DNA of 64,000 nt from Sphingobacterium paludis (lineage in GTDB: Bacteria; Bacteroidota; Bacteroidia; Sphingobacteriales; Sphingobacteriaceae): positions 310,001-374,000 of the forward strand of contig NZ_SNZV01000003.1 of assembly GCF_004364125.1 (NCBI RefSeq), read 5' to 3'. This document shows, in pieces, positions 44,972 through 53,309 of the stretch. The notes under the pieces are model-generated. The model had not been told where the DNA came from and did not search any database. It saw only the letters and a program-made list of their open reading frames with translations. The position numbers were made by a program, and so were the translations under genes. Positions within the stretch are counted from its first letter, which is position 1. Each line of letters starts with the position of its first letter.

Positions 44972-47359
44972 ATGAAGCGTTTACTAGCACTCTTTTTTAT
45001 TTTCCTTGTCACTGAGAAGTGTAGTCTAGCGCAAGAGAGCCGAGTGCGGGGGAAAGTGCTTAGTTTACATGCACAAGACATCGCTTTTGCGTCTGTGCGC
45101 TTATCAGCAGAGGCGCCAACGGCGGGACGTCAGGACCTAGGGATGGTAAGCAATGAGAGCGGTGAATTTACCTTTGACAAAGTACCTAACGGTGCCTACG
45201 TCCTCCAGATCAGTATGGTCGGTTATAAACCTTTGGAAAGAAGCCTTCAGATCCTAAAGGACACCATTCTGCAAGATCTGTATTTGGAGCTAGAGGGCAC
45301 CTTACTCGAAGAAATCACGGTAACCCATAAGAAACCATTGGTAAGCCGTTTAGTAGACCGTTATGTCTTGAACGTTGGTGAAAGTATTCTTTCGTCAGGA
45401 CGTTCGACTTTCGAGCTATTAAAATATGCTCCCGGCGTAATGGTCAAGGGTAGCCAGATCAGCATCAACGGAAACACATCAACCAAGGTGATGGTGAACG
45501 GCCGACTATTGAGGCTTAGCGGAGATCAGCTCCAAAATTACCTCGCTACGCTCCGCTCGGAAGACATTGCCTCCATTGAAGTTGTTCCAAATCCAGGGGC
45601 AGAATATGAAGCGGAAGGCAGTGGTGGCCTTCTGGACATAAAGTTAAAAAAGGGTACAAAATCAGGGTGGAACGGCACCATCGGTCTCGGCGCAACAACA
45701 CCGATTTGGCCAAGCTACAACGGAAATACACAGTTGAACTACGGCGGCGAGAAATTGCAAGCCTATGGCAGCTATAACTATACGCAGCGAGAAGCCGATG
45801 CCACTTTCGGAGACCGGCGTTTTGCTGACCAAAGCACCTACCAAACGGATAGTGAGACCGCATATAAAAACAGAGCGCATAATGTGCGCTTGGGCACCAA
45901 CTATGCCATCAATGATGCGCATACCGTGGGGCTGGAATACAACGGCAGTTTTAATGACGCGAAAAGCCAAACACAGTCCAGCGCAGTATTAAACGATTTG
46001 CGCAACAACCGGTTCAATACTATCTCGGGTGATTTCAATACCGACAATAGGAATCGCTTTAATAATGTTTCTTTCAATTACGATTGGAAGATGGATACGC
46101 TAGGCACTACGCTTATTTTCATCGGCGACTATACCAGTCTGTCGAGAACGTCGGGCGCTAATTTTCTATCCCGATATACCGATCAGGGGAACAATTTTCT
46201 ATTTGACTCCCTTTACCGAAATGCTATACCAACTGATATCGAGAACTATAATGTATCCGCCGACTTTGCCAAGAAAATAGGGGGCCGCGGACAGTTGAAA
46301 GCCGGGCTAAAATATACCAAGACGAATACTGTAAATGATGTCCTTTATGAATATTGGGACAATGATGGGTATGTGAAAGACGAGGAAAGAAGCAATACGT
46401 TTGATTACCAGGAAGAGATATTTGCGGCGTATGGGCAATACGGGTTTTCGTTGGATAAATTTGCTTTCCAAGCGGGTCTTCGTGTAGAAAAGACGCGTTC
46501 TGAAGGAAACTCTGTAGGCCTGTCTACATTCAACCGAGATTATTTGGGTCTATTTCCTTCTATGTATGTTAAATACGATCTCCATCAAAATCACTCCTTG
46601 GCGCTGCGCTATAATAGACGTTTGGAACGACCCACGTTTAACATCCTTAACCCTTTTGAATGGCGAACGGATGATTACACCTATGTTTTAGGAAATCCGG
46701 GTCTTAAACCGCAATACACCAATGCCATCAACCTGTCGTATCAGCTTTACAAGCAATATGATCTTACGTTCTTTACATCACTCCTGGATGGGACGTTCGG
46801 GTCGCTACTGAGTGACGAGCCGTCAAATGGCCTCATTAGCCGATACCGTTGGCAAAACTTAGATCGCGGATATATGTATGGAGTCAATATTTTCGCTCCA
46901 ATAACCGTAACAAAATGGTGGAGCATGACTAACAATGCTCTTGTTTACCGTCATCAATTGGAGTACGCGGGGCTACGTAATAACCGCACAATCTTCGAAG
47001 GAAAGAGCACGCAGCTTTTTAACTTCAAAAACGACCTCACGATTGAGCTTAGTGGGTATTATCAATCGCGGTATATCATCGCAAACCTCGTTTATGTGCC
47101 AAACTATTCCGTTGATTTTGCCATCAGCAAAGCCTTTTTCAACAAAAAATTACAAGTGCGCGGCCTTATTACAGACATCTTCAATAACGACCGCATGGAC
47201 TATAACAGTGTTACCGAAAATTTGCAGCTACAGGCTTATCAGAAATACCTGACGAGGCGCTTTTCGGTCAACTTGATCTACAATTTCAGTTTGGGCAAAA
47301 AGGTGAATGTCAAAAAAGTACAATCCGGCAATACGACGGAACGAAATAGGATGAATTAA
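44972..47359 (+). CDS. TonB-dependent-receptor-like outer-membrane protein (OMP_b-brl_3 type)
   Basis: A 795-residue outer-membrane protein with a signal peptide (LLALFFIFLVTEKCSLAQ-ES). An N-terminal CarboxypepD_reg-like domain (about 23-105) is followed by a plug-like domain around 110-225 (FELLKYAPGVMVKGSQISING, VVPNPGAEYEAEGSGGLLDI) and a 22-strand-like barrel ending in ...RFSVNLIYNFSLG. This fits the OMP_b-brl_3 outer-membrane receptor group. It sits under operator C, so it is coregulated with the peptide genes: it may export the peptide, import it for sensing, or give immunity. The ATG at 44972 follows an alternative TTG. Confidence 0.92.
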   Translation: MKRLLALFFIFLVTEKCSLAQESRVRGKVLSLHAQDIAFASVRLSAEAPTAGRQDLGMVSNESGEFTFDKVPNGAYVLQISMVGYKPLERSLQILKDTILQDLYLELEGTLLEEITVTHKKPLVSRLVDRYVLNVGESILSSGRSTFELLKYAPGVMVKGSQISINGNTSTKVMVNGRLLRLSGDQLQNYLATLRSEDIASIEVVPNPGAEYEAEGSGGLLDIKLKKGTKSGWNGTIGLGATTPIWPSYNGNTQLNYGGEKLQAYGSYNYTQREADATFGDRRFADQSTYQTDSETAYKNRAHNVRLGTNYAINDAHTVGLEYNGSFNDAKSQTQSSAVLNDLRNNRFNTISGDFNTDNRNRFNNVSFNYDWKMDTLGTTLIFIGDYTSLSRTSGANFLSRYTDQGNNFLFDSLYRNAIPTDIENYNVSADFAKKIGGRGQLKAGLKYTKTNTVNDVLYEYWDNDGYVKDEERSNTFDYQEEIFAAYGQYGFSLDKFAFQAGLRVEKTRSEGNSVGLSTFNRDYLGLFPSMYVKYDLHQNHSLALRYNRRLERPTFNILNPFEWRTDDYTYVLGNPGLKPQYTNAINLSYQLYKQYDLTFFTSLLDGTFGSLLSDEPSNGLISRYRWQNLDRGYMYGVNIFAPITVTKWWSMTNNALVYRHQLEYAGLRNNRTIFEGKSTQLFNFKNDLTIELSGYYQSRYIIANLVYVPNYSVDFAISKAFFNKKLQVRGLITDIFNNDRMDYNSVTENLQLQAYQKYLTRRFSVNLIYNFSLGKKVNVKKVQSGNTTERNRMN

Positions 47360-47405
47360 CTATAGTTATGGGGGATCTCGAAAACCCTAAATAGAGTAGA
47401 GAATA

Positions 47406-47654
47406 ATGAATAACTTAAAACTTAAAAAAATGGGTAATCAAAAAGAAATCAAAAAGAAAGTATTAGATGTGCTTAAAGAGGAATTACAACCAATCTCCGA
47501 GCAAGATGGTGCGGCATTAACAGGTGGTTTCACCGGGGCAGCAGGCAATGCCGATAGCCTTCTGCCTATCGACGACATCAATGTGCCTTGCAATGTTAAA
47601 AACAGCGGCTGCCCGACAAACACCGTAGCGAACTGCGGCGGTAGTACAACCTAA
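47406..47654 (+). CDS. Double-glycine RiPP precursor with three Cys
   Basis: An 82-residue peptide; an internal ATG at codon 9 (MGNQKEIKKK) is an alternative start. Leader: NNLKLKKM and a charged helix to ALTGG at residues 37-41. The core, residues 42-82, has three cysteines (62, 69 and 77; C-x6-C-x7-C) and many Ser/Thr/Asn/Gly. The leader recalls GG-type precursors of Bacteroidota that pair with radical SAM/SPASM maturases, and such a maturase is next. Either LanB, the SAM enzyme, or both could modify it. Confidence 0.8.
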   Translation: MNNLKLKKMGNQKEIKKKVLDVLKEELQPISEQDGAALTGGFTGAAGNADSLLPIDDINVPCNVKNSGCPTNTVANCGGSTT

Positions 47655-47675
47655 TTTCCCTACAGCTTTCTTTCC

Positions 47676-47711
47676 ATCATCGGGAGAACGTATCTTCTCC
47701 CGATGATTTTT
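47676..47711 (+). terminator. Terminator/attenuator between precursor and maturase
   Basis: ATCATCGGGAGAA pairs perfectly with TTCTCCCGATGAT around a 6-nt loop, followed by TTTTT. Partial read-through would give much precursor mRNA and less maturase mRNA, as is usual in peptide operons. Confidence 0.85.
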
Positions 47712-47728
47712 ACAACCAAATCACGACC

Positions 47729-49039
47729 ATGAAAAACAGTCAATTTAACTACTTCCTGAAGTATGATAGTAACACCGTCCTTTTTAATACCTTGACGAGC
47801 AGACTTGTGCTGATGGACCCCTTGCTGGAAAATTTATACCAGGCTGCGGTAGAAAATGAAGAGGTAGCTGCGCTAAAAGCGTATCACGAGACGTTTTACG
47901 ATCATCTTGAAAAAAATCGCTTTATCGTTGACAGTGGGTTCGACGAGGTCGAGCAAGTCAGGAAGATCATGAACACCATCGACAACGATGATAGCCGCTA
48001 TTACCTGATCATCAACCCCACGATGAACTGTAATTTTAAATGCTGGTATTGCTACGAATCGCATATCAAAGCATCGAAAATGGATGAAAACACCGTAGAG
48101 AATATCTACAATCACGTCATCAATATCTTTAATGAAAATGATCGTATACGGCAATTGACAATCGGTTGGTTCGGTGGCGAACCGCTGCTCTACTTCGACA
48201 AATTGATGATCCCTATGATGGAAAAGCTCGGTGAGTTTTGTGCCGAGAGGGATATATTTTTCGATCAGAATATCACCACAAATGGATTCCTACTCCGAGA
48301 GGATATGATCCATTACTTCAAAAAATACAATCTCGGGCATTTTCAGATTACCTTGGACGGCAACCGTTTTGTACATGATACGGTACGTTTTGTTTCCAAA
48401 GCACGGGGGTCGTATGACGATATTCTGAACAATATGAAATTGCTCGTTCGTCATGCGCTTCCGGTCACTGCACGGATAAATTTTACCAAATCAAATCTGG
48501 ACGGTATTGAAGAGATTTACGATGATCTTCACGATATGAGCAGCGAAGAGCGGAAGTATTTTGATATCTCTTTCCATCAGGTGTGGCAAGAAACGGCTAC
48601 GGACCTGACCGATAGGCTGGACTATCTGATCAACTACTTCCGCGAACGAGGGATCACAACACGAGACGGAAATATTCCCAACAACCTTGTTGGTTCCTGC
48701 TATGCGGATAAGAAAAACCACGCGACAATAAACTATGATGGGAATGTGTTCAAGTGCACAGCGCGCGACTTTAACGAGACGAGCAGAGAAGGCATTTTGA
48801 ATGATGAAGGAAATATTATCTGGAATGAGAAATTTCACAGCAGAATGGATATCAAACTTCGGAATAAACCCTGCCATAGCTGTGGTATCCTTCCTTTGTG
48901 TAACGGGGGCTGTTCCCAGGTGGCCATAGAGGCTAACGGGGAAGATTTCTGTGTGTATAATTTTGACGAGGACAAAAAGCGAGAAATTGTATATAGAAAA
49001 GTGAAAGATATATTGCATAAACAAGCCGTTCCTGCCTAA
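47729..49039 (+). CDS. Radical SAM/SPASM peptide maturase
   Basis: A 436-residue enzyme. Residues 1-90 resemble the leader-binding (PqqD-like) region of peptide maturases (NYFLKYDSNTVLFNTLTSRLVLMDP). The radical SAM cluster motif is CNFKCWYC (Cys101, 105 and 108). The C-terminal SPASM domain has cysteines at about 324, 343, 382, 385, 391, 395 and 408 (CHSCGILPLCNGGC), enough for two more [4Fe-4S] clusters. It likely installs a thioether or C-C crosslink in the three-Cys precursor just upstream; the product cannot be told from the sequence. Confidence 0.92.
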   Translation: MKNSQFNYFLKYDSNTVLFNTLTSRLVLMDPLLENLYQAAVENEEVAALKAYHETFYDHLEKNRFIVDSGFDEVEQVRKIMNTIDNDDSRYYLIINPTMNCNFKCWYCYESHIKASKMDENTVENIYNHVINIFNENDRIRQLTIGWFGGEPLLYFDKLMIPMMEKLGEFCAERDIFFDQNITTNGFLLREDMIHYFKKYNLGHFQITLDGNRFVHDTVRFVSKARGSYDDILNNMKLLVRHALPVTARINFTKSNLDGIEEIYDDLHDMSSEERKYFDISFHQVWQETATDLTDRLDYLINYFRERGITTRDGNIPNNLVGSCYADKKNHATINYDGNVFKCTARDFNETSREGILNDEGNIIWNEKFHSRMDIKLRNKPCHSCGILPLCNGGCSQVAIEANGEDFCVYNFDEDKKREIVYRKVKDILHKQAVPA

Positions 49040-49064
49040 CCGCGTAAAACACATTGATAAAAGC

Positions 49065-49925
49065 ATGATGGAAAAAACACATGATACCTCAACTCCTATC
49101 CGCAGCAATCACTCTTTTGGCGAATATATAGACTCTATTATCCATGATAAATTGGAAAGCGACGGCCAGATCATTCGATTACTAGACCTATACAACGTTG
49201 GTTTTGCAGCAAGTAAAAAGGGCGATCTGGTAGAAGCGGGCATTCAATTCGAATTGGCCCATTCGTTGGTTGAAAATACGACTGTGGAATCGCTGCGTTG
49301 GGTTACAGCGCTAAGTGGCGGAAACCTTTCTTATTATTTCTATAAAGCGGGTGATTATGATGCGGCGAATACGCAAACCCTCAAGAATATAGAGGCGTCG
49401 CAATACATCATGCAAAAATATGCCTGTTGGGGTCTTTTTTGGGGTGAAATACAGCAGTTGCATAATTTGGGGAGGATGCAGCTCAAACAAAATAACGTGG
49501 ATGCTTTTCTTGAAAAATGTGGTGCAACCTTCCCAAAGATGTATCTCGCCTTTGCGGAATGGAAAGGCACAAGGATCAAGGACGATTGGGAATGGCAATC
49601 GTTTACGGCTATCGGTTATGACATGCTTATACAAGTTTTTTCTGAAACGATGCACAGCATCTTATTTGCAAAAAAAGGTAATGAAAAGGAAATAAAAAAA
49701 GATCTTTCCGGGTTTTTGCAGGTGCTCTTACCTGCGAAGTATGCCGACATCACCGGCCTACCCGAAAAGTTCAAATTGCTTGATGATTTTATTCTCTTGG
49801 TTTACAAAATACTGGAGCACGGCACAGACGCCCTAAATGAAGAGGATTTAAAATTTGTAACGGATACCAAAGAAAACAAAGAGCTCAGCAAGGTTTTGTA
49901 CAATTTGGTGGTTAGCATCCCTTAG
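49065..49925 (+). CDS. Unknown helical protein downstream of the maturase
   Basis: A 286-residue soluble protein, probably all-helical and TPR-like (GFAASKKGDLVEAGIQFELAHSLVE, LSYYFYKAGDYDAANTQTLKNIEAS). No signal peptide, no metal motif, no family recognised. It begins 26 bp after the radical SAM gene with no terminator between, so it is part of the same transcript and probably helps with the peptide: a scaffold or chaperone for the maturase, or an immunity factor. The region after it is broken sequence, so it marks the end of the RiPP locus. Confidence 0.7.
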   Translation: MMEKTHDTSTPIRSNHSFGEYIDSIIHDKLESDGQIIRLLDLYNVGFAASKKGDLVEAGIQFELAHSLVENTTVESLRWVTALSGGNLSYYFYKAGDYDAANTQTLKNIEASQYIMQKYACWGLFWGEIQQLHNLGRMQLKQNNVDAFLEKCGATFPKMYLAFAEWKGTRIKDDWEWQSFTAIGYDMLIQVFSETMHSILFAKKGNEKEIKKDLSGFLQVLLPAKYADITGLPEKFKLLDDFILLVYKILEHGTDALNEEDLKFVTDTKENKELSKVLYNLVVSIP

Positions 49926-50061
49926 CGGTATTTTAAACAGGGGTTTTGGTATAGCCTTCGTCCCGCAAACTTTTTGCTATCGACGTATTATCGATTTTAG
50001 CCCTACCATTCTGTTTACAACGGGCAAGAATAAAAAATAGGGAGTAGATTTCTTTTAGGAT

Positions 50062-50517
50062 TTGTCAAACAGGTCATCATCTGCAAGCGCTTTGTTTGTG
50101 GCGTGCCATACTATCGTTAAAAAATTCTGTAGTTTTAGTTCGAAGTGCAGCATGTTGGCGGTCGATGATAACGGATCGTGTTTGGGTGCTGATTGGTATT
50201 GTAGGATAACGACAGATAGTTTATTCAAAATCGCTAAGCCACCCACTCAGACTGGACTGAGTATGGGCATTGATGCTTTACCCGAAGAAATTAAAAATTC
50301 CCCAATGCTAACAGGAAATAATCTAGGCTTACTAGCACTTGTAAAAACGCTGCCATCTCATGAGGAGGTGGAGGCGTTTAGCAAAACAGATGAAATGAAA
50401 GAAATACTTGATGCGAACATGGATACGTATATCCGCACCACACGAATTCATTTAAAAGCCAAGCAGTTATTGGAAAACGGCCGTGTAATGGATGCTTGGA
50501 AGGTATTGTTGATGTAA
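50062..50517 (+). CDS. Uncertain small gene or gene remnant
   Basis: An open frame of 151 codons; its only early start is TTG, and the first ATG lies about 30 codons in. The first half (Cys/Ser-rich) is not convincing protein. The second half, from MGIDALPEEIKNSPMLTGNNLG to the end, reads like a real helical C-terminal domain (EEVEAFSKTDEMKEILD, HLKAKQLLENGRVMDAWKVLL). I suspect a decayed gene whose 5' part is lost. Family not recognised. A hairpin follows at 50672. Confidence 0.4.
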   Translation: MSNRSSSASALFVACHTIVKKFCSFSSKCSMLAVDDNGSCLGADWYCRITTDSLFKIAKPPTQTGLSMGIDALPEEIKNSPMLTGNNLGLLALVKTLPSHEEVEAFSKTDEMKEILDANMDTYIRTTRIHLKAKQLLENGRVMDAWKVLLM

Positions 50518-50671
50518 TTTGTTCGTACGACCATTTTATCGGCGACGCCAATTTAAAATAGCTTATAAACGTATTCAAAACCGTTTTACGGGAAAACCGA
50601 TAGAGAAATGATAAGGCTCGGCTCTTTTGGATGTTAAGATCGTTGAAGATTTCAAGCGGCCCTAAGAGCGT

Positions 50672-50706
50672 AAAAAGCCGTTTCTGCTTTAGAAAAACGG
50701 CTTTTT
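50672..50706. terminator. Hairpin next to the tRNA-Lys fragment
   Basis: AAAAAGCCGTTT pairs with AAACGGCTTTTT. On the minus strand it comes 5 bp after the duplicated tRNA 3' end and is followed by T, so it may be the original terminator of the tRNA gene, left behind after the insertion. Confidence 0.65.
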
Positions 50707-50711
50707 ATAAA

Positions 50712-50735
50712 GTGACCCCGCTGAGGCTCGAACTC
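50712..50735 (-). repeat. 24-bp duplication of the tRNA-Lys 3' end
   Basis: Identical to 52296-52319, the 3' acceptor and T-arm part of the tRNA-Lys gene. It is a typical attachment-site duplication made by an element inserting into a tRNA gene, or a relic of a second tRNA gene. Confidence 0.8.
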
Positions 50736-50801
50736 TTTTTTGGGAAGATTTGAGGCGGTTGAACAACAGTAACAGCTACCTGATAGGGCTACATTTAAGT
50801 C

Positions 50802-51809
50802 TTACAGATTTTTTAGCAATATCTCCTTTACCTTATTCTGTAATTCTTTTTTATCCGGCAGATAAAGTTGGTACTGGGAAACAAATATCTTATTGGAAAT
50901 GCCTCCAGTTGCATATTCCACCAACACTTCGTCCTTTTCAGCGGAGAGAATAATGCCAATAGGTTCATTGTCATCTTCGACATTCTCTTCCGTGCGAAAA
51001 TAGTTTAGATAAAGGTTCATCTGCCCTATGTCATTGTGTTCAACCTGTCTTATTTTCAAATCAATGAGAACGAAACATTTCAGAATACGGTGGTAAAAAA
51101 CAAGGTCAATGTAAAAATGACGGTTGCGGATAGATATTTTGTATTGCCTGCCAATAAAAGCAAAGCCCTTTCCTAATTCGAGCAGGAACAACTGTAGATT
51201 ATCGATAATCTTTTGTTCGAGTGCCTTTTCCGTCATACGGTGGCTTTGTGGTATTTTGAGAAAGTCCAGAACATACGGGTCTTTTATCGCTTCAGTGGGG
51301 TCGGTAACGATATGCCCTTTTTCTGCAAGTTGCAATATGCCCTTTTTGTCTTTGCTCAAAGCTAAGCGTTCAAACAGGGACGAATTTATTTGTCTTTCAA
51401 GTTCCCTATATCCCCAATTTTCCAGTACAGACTGTTTTTCATAAAATTTCCTTGCTGTGTCGTCCGATACCCCCAATAAGGTAACAAAATGTGTCCAGTT
51501 CAATTTGGCAGGCACTGCCTGCCATTTTTGGTACATCAGGTAAAAACGTCGCATATCTAAAATGTTCCGCCTGCCATATCCTTTGCCATATCGTTGTTTA
51601 AGGTCTTTGGAAAGATTTGACAATAAGTCGCTTCCGTACTCTGCCCGTCCCTTTCCGTGCTGTTCATATTCTACAATGTGCCTGCCAATTTCCCAATTAG
51701 CTTTCACCAATTCAGTATTTACAAACTTAATGGCATTCTGTCTCGCCTGCTCAATGGTAACACCAATATTGTCGAGCAGTTGTTCGTATTTCGAGTTTGA
51801 AAGTTCCAT
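50802..51809 (-). CDS. PDDEXK nuclease of the DUF1016/YhcG family
   Basis: A 335-residue protein. The N-terminal DUF1016_N part spans about 1-150 (NWEIGRHIVEYEQHGKGRAEYGSDLLSNLSKDL, RRNILDMRRFYLMYQKW). The C-terminal PD-(D/E)xK domain spans about 180-320 (GFAFIGRQYKISIRNRHFYIDLVFYH, then FVLIDLKIRQVEHNDIGQMNLYLNYF). The catalytic lysine is in a DLK, not the more usual ELK. YhcG-like proteins occur in defence islands and near restriction-modification genes, but their role is unproven. Complete and intact; it lies in the tRNA-Lys island. Confidence 0.92.
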   Translation of the reverse strand: MELSNSKYEQLLDNIGVTIEQARQNAIKFVNTELVKANWEIGRHIVEYEQHGKGRAEYGSDLLSNLSKDLKQRYGKGYGRRNILDMRRFYLMYQKWQAVPAKLNWTHFVTLLGVSDDTARKFYEKQSVLENWGYRELERQINSSLFERLALSKDKKGILQLAEKGHIVTDPTEAIKDPYVLDFLKIPQSHRMTEKALEQKIIDNLQLFLLELGKGFAFIGRQYKISIRNRHFYIDLVFYHRILKCFVLIDLKIRQVEHNDIGQMNLYLNYFRTEENVEDDNEPIGIILSAEKDEVLVEYATGGISNKIFVSQYQLYLPDKKELQNKVKEILLKNL

Positions 51810-51925
51810 AGACGTATTTTAAACAAACAAATTTAAACATTCTGCCACGAAATTCACCTTTCAAGCCAATTACAGACAGGCCAAGGCAGACGTAGTGCAT
51901 ATTGTGGAAAGCGATATGGAGTATC

Positions 51926-52145
51926 ATACTGTACGGCCTTCTTTATCATCTTCAAAGAATGGAAGATAGAGATTTAGCCATTTGCGAAGCTAAACGTATT
52001 TTGAGAAATAATGAGATCATTCTGGGATTTGCCATTAATTATACAGCATCGACAAAGGTTGGTCTTTTAAATGGCTTAATTCACAAAAAACCATTTTTTG
52101 AAATGTACAAAGAAGAATTAACTAGGCCAATTTCTACAAGCCCTA
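51926..52145 (+). pseudogene. Fragment of a SAM-dependent methyltransferase
   Basis: This part of a longer frame reads ILYGLLYHLQRMEDRDLAICEAKRILRNNEIILGF (cited in part only) and on to EMYKEELTRPIST. It matches the middle of class I Methyltransf_11 proteins (LYHL...EAKRILK...G), where a GxGxG SAM-binding part should come before. That N-terminal part and the C-terminus are absent; the reading frame continues into sequence antisense to the tRNA. I take it as a decayed gene inside the island. Confidence 0.7.
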
Positions 52146-52249
52146 TTTGGAAATTAGAAACCGGAGGTGATGTTACGATACACCACATCGAACCCCAAAA
52201 ACAAATTCAGCATCAACGTATATATGTCAGAATATCAGTAAAATATAAG

Positions 52250-52290
52250 AAAATAAAAAGGGACAAATCTGCTATTTTCAGACTTGTCCC
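52250..52290 (-). terminator. Terminator of tRNA-Lys
   Basis: On the minus strand GGGACAAGTCTGA pairs with TCAGATTTGTCCC-like sequence (with a small mismatch) around a short loop, followed by TTTTTATTTTC. It lies directly after the tRNA gene. Confidence 0.75.
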
Positions 52291-52296
52291 AAGAGG

Positions 52297-52369
52297 TGAC
52301 CCCGCTGAGGCTCGAACTCAGGACCCACAGATTAAGAGTCTGTTGCTCTACCAACTGAGCTACGAAGTC
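52297..52369 (-). tRNA. tRNA-Lys (anticodon CTT)
   Basis: Read leftward it folds as a full cloverleaf. The acceptor GACTTCG pairs with CGGGGTC (with G-U pairs). The D-arm is GCTCAGTTGGTAGAGC. The anticodon stem ACAGA/TCTGT encloses loop CTCTTAA, anticodon CTT. The T-arm has TTCGAGC between CTGAG and CTCAG. The discriminator is A; CCA is not encoded. Its 3' 22 bases plus 2 flanking bases are duplicated at 50712. Confidence 0.95.
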
Positions 52370-52643
52370 GATGTTTCACAAATGTACTAGCTAGCGCTAA
52401 AAATCGCAACGGTTTTGCGTTAATTTTTACCATGTGATATAGCACTGACAAAAAACGAACCTTTGGATGCGGCACAGCTGCCAAACATAGTTCGTGGCTA
52501 TATTCCGTTATGCACCCGCTCAAGCAAGGCTCAAGCCAATATCCCATGATAAAACAGGAGCAATTTGTTCTTACCAAAATGTGTTCGTTTTGTTATGTCG
52601 TAAGCATTACCTAATTTAGAGCGGCTCTACAATTCTTTAAATC

Positions 52644-53309
52644 ATGAAAAAATTTCTGTTCACCATCGCCCTTTTTACCGCTTTCGTTTCTTTTAGTTGT
52701 AAAACAGCCAAGCCTGTGCAGGAACAGGAGCGCGAGCGGATGAAAGATGAACTGCGCGAAATGGTCGCCATCGATCAAGTAGCAGCGAAGGTGAGGACAG
52801 GGAAATATAAAGATTATACAGAAGAACAGTGGCAAGCCTTTAAGGACAGCGTTTTTCAGACCAATCACAAAGTCCTTGAGGGTTATTTTTCCCGATATGG
52901 TTATTTGGGTTACCAGCAAGTGGGTAAAGAAAGCTCCAATCATTTTTGGCTATTGGTGCAGCACTGCGACCATGACCCCGCATTTCAACGGAAGGTGTTA
53001 AAGGCGATGCAGAAAGAAGTAAAAAGGGAGAATGCAAACCCGGAGAACTATGCTTATCTTTTTGATCGGGTGCAAGTGAACGCTGGTGAAAAACAGCGCT
53101 TTGGAACTCAGGTAGATTATCTGGTGAGGACAACAGGAAGGGCAATTCCGAAATTTGGTTTGTTAGATTCCGCTCGCGTCGATCAACTGAGAAAGGAACA
53201 CAATCTTGGATCGCTTAAAGACTATTTAAACCTAATGACCCAAATGCATTTTCAAATGAATAAGGCTTCGTATCATGCGAAAGGCATTACCGAGCCAGAT
53301 CTATACTAG
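52644..53309 (+). CDS. DUF6624-type lipoprotein
   Basis: A 221-residue protein with a lipoprotein signal peptide (FTIALFTAFVSFSC-KTAK) and a central region with FWLLVQHCDHDPAFQRKVLKAMQ, YAYLFDRVQVNAGEKQRFGTQ, which resembles the DUF6624 family. The conserved HCDxD and Gln/Gly residues of the family are visible. Function unknown. It stands alone, in the same direction as the metallopeptidase 585 bp downstream. Confidence 0.8.
   Translation: MKKFLFTIALFTAFVSFSCKTAKPVQEQERERMKDELREMVAIDQVAAKVRTGKYKDYTEEQWQAFKDSVFQTNHKVLEGYFSRYGYLGYQQVGKESSNHFWLLVQHCDHDPAFQRKVLKAMQKEVKRENANPENYAYLFDRVQVNAGEKQRFGTQVDYLVRTTGRAIPKFGLLDSARVDQLRKEHNLGSLKDYLNLMTQMHFQMNKASYHAKGITEPDLY

Larger units (their letters stand above)
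50712..52319. mobile_element. Small island integrated at tRNA-Lys
   Basis: About 1.6 kb between two copies of the tRNA 3' end. It carries a DUF1016/YhcG-type nuclease gene and a methyltransferase fragment. No integrase remains, so it is an eroded or satellite island. Confidence 0.6.

Noticed and set aside
36000-50000. LanC-type cyclase or a separate leader peptidase (LanP)
   Set aside because: No GHG..CHG/zinc-type LanC motif or subtilisin-like gene was found in the RiPP locus.
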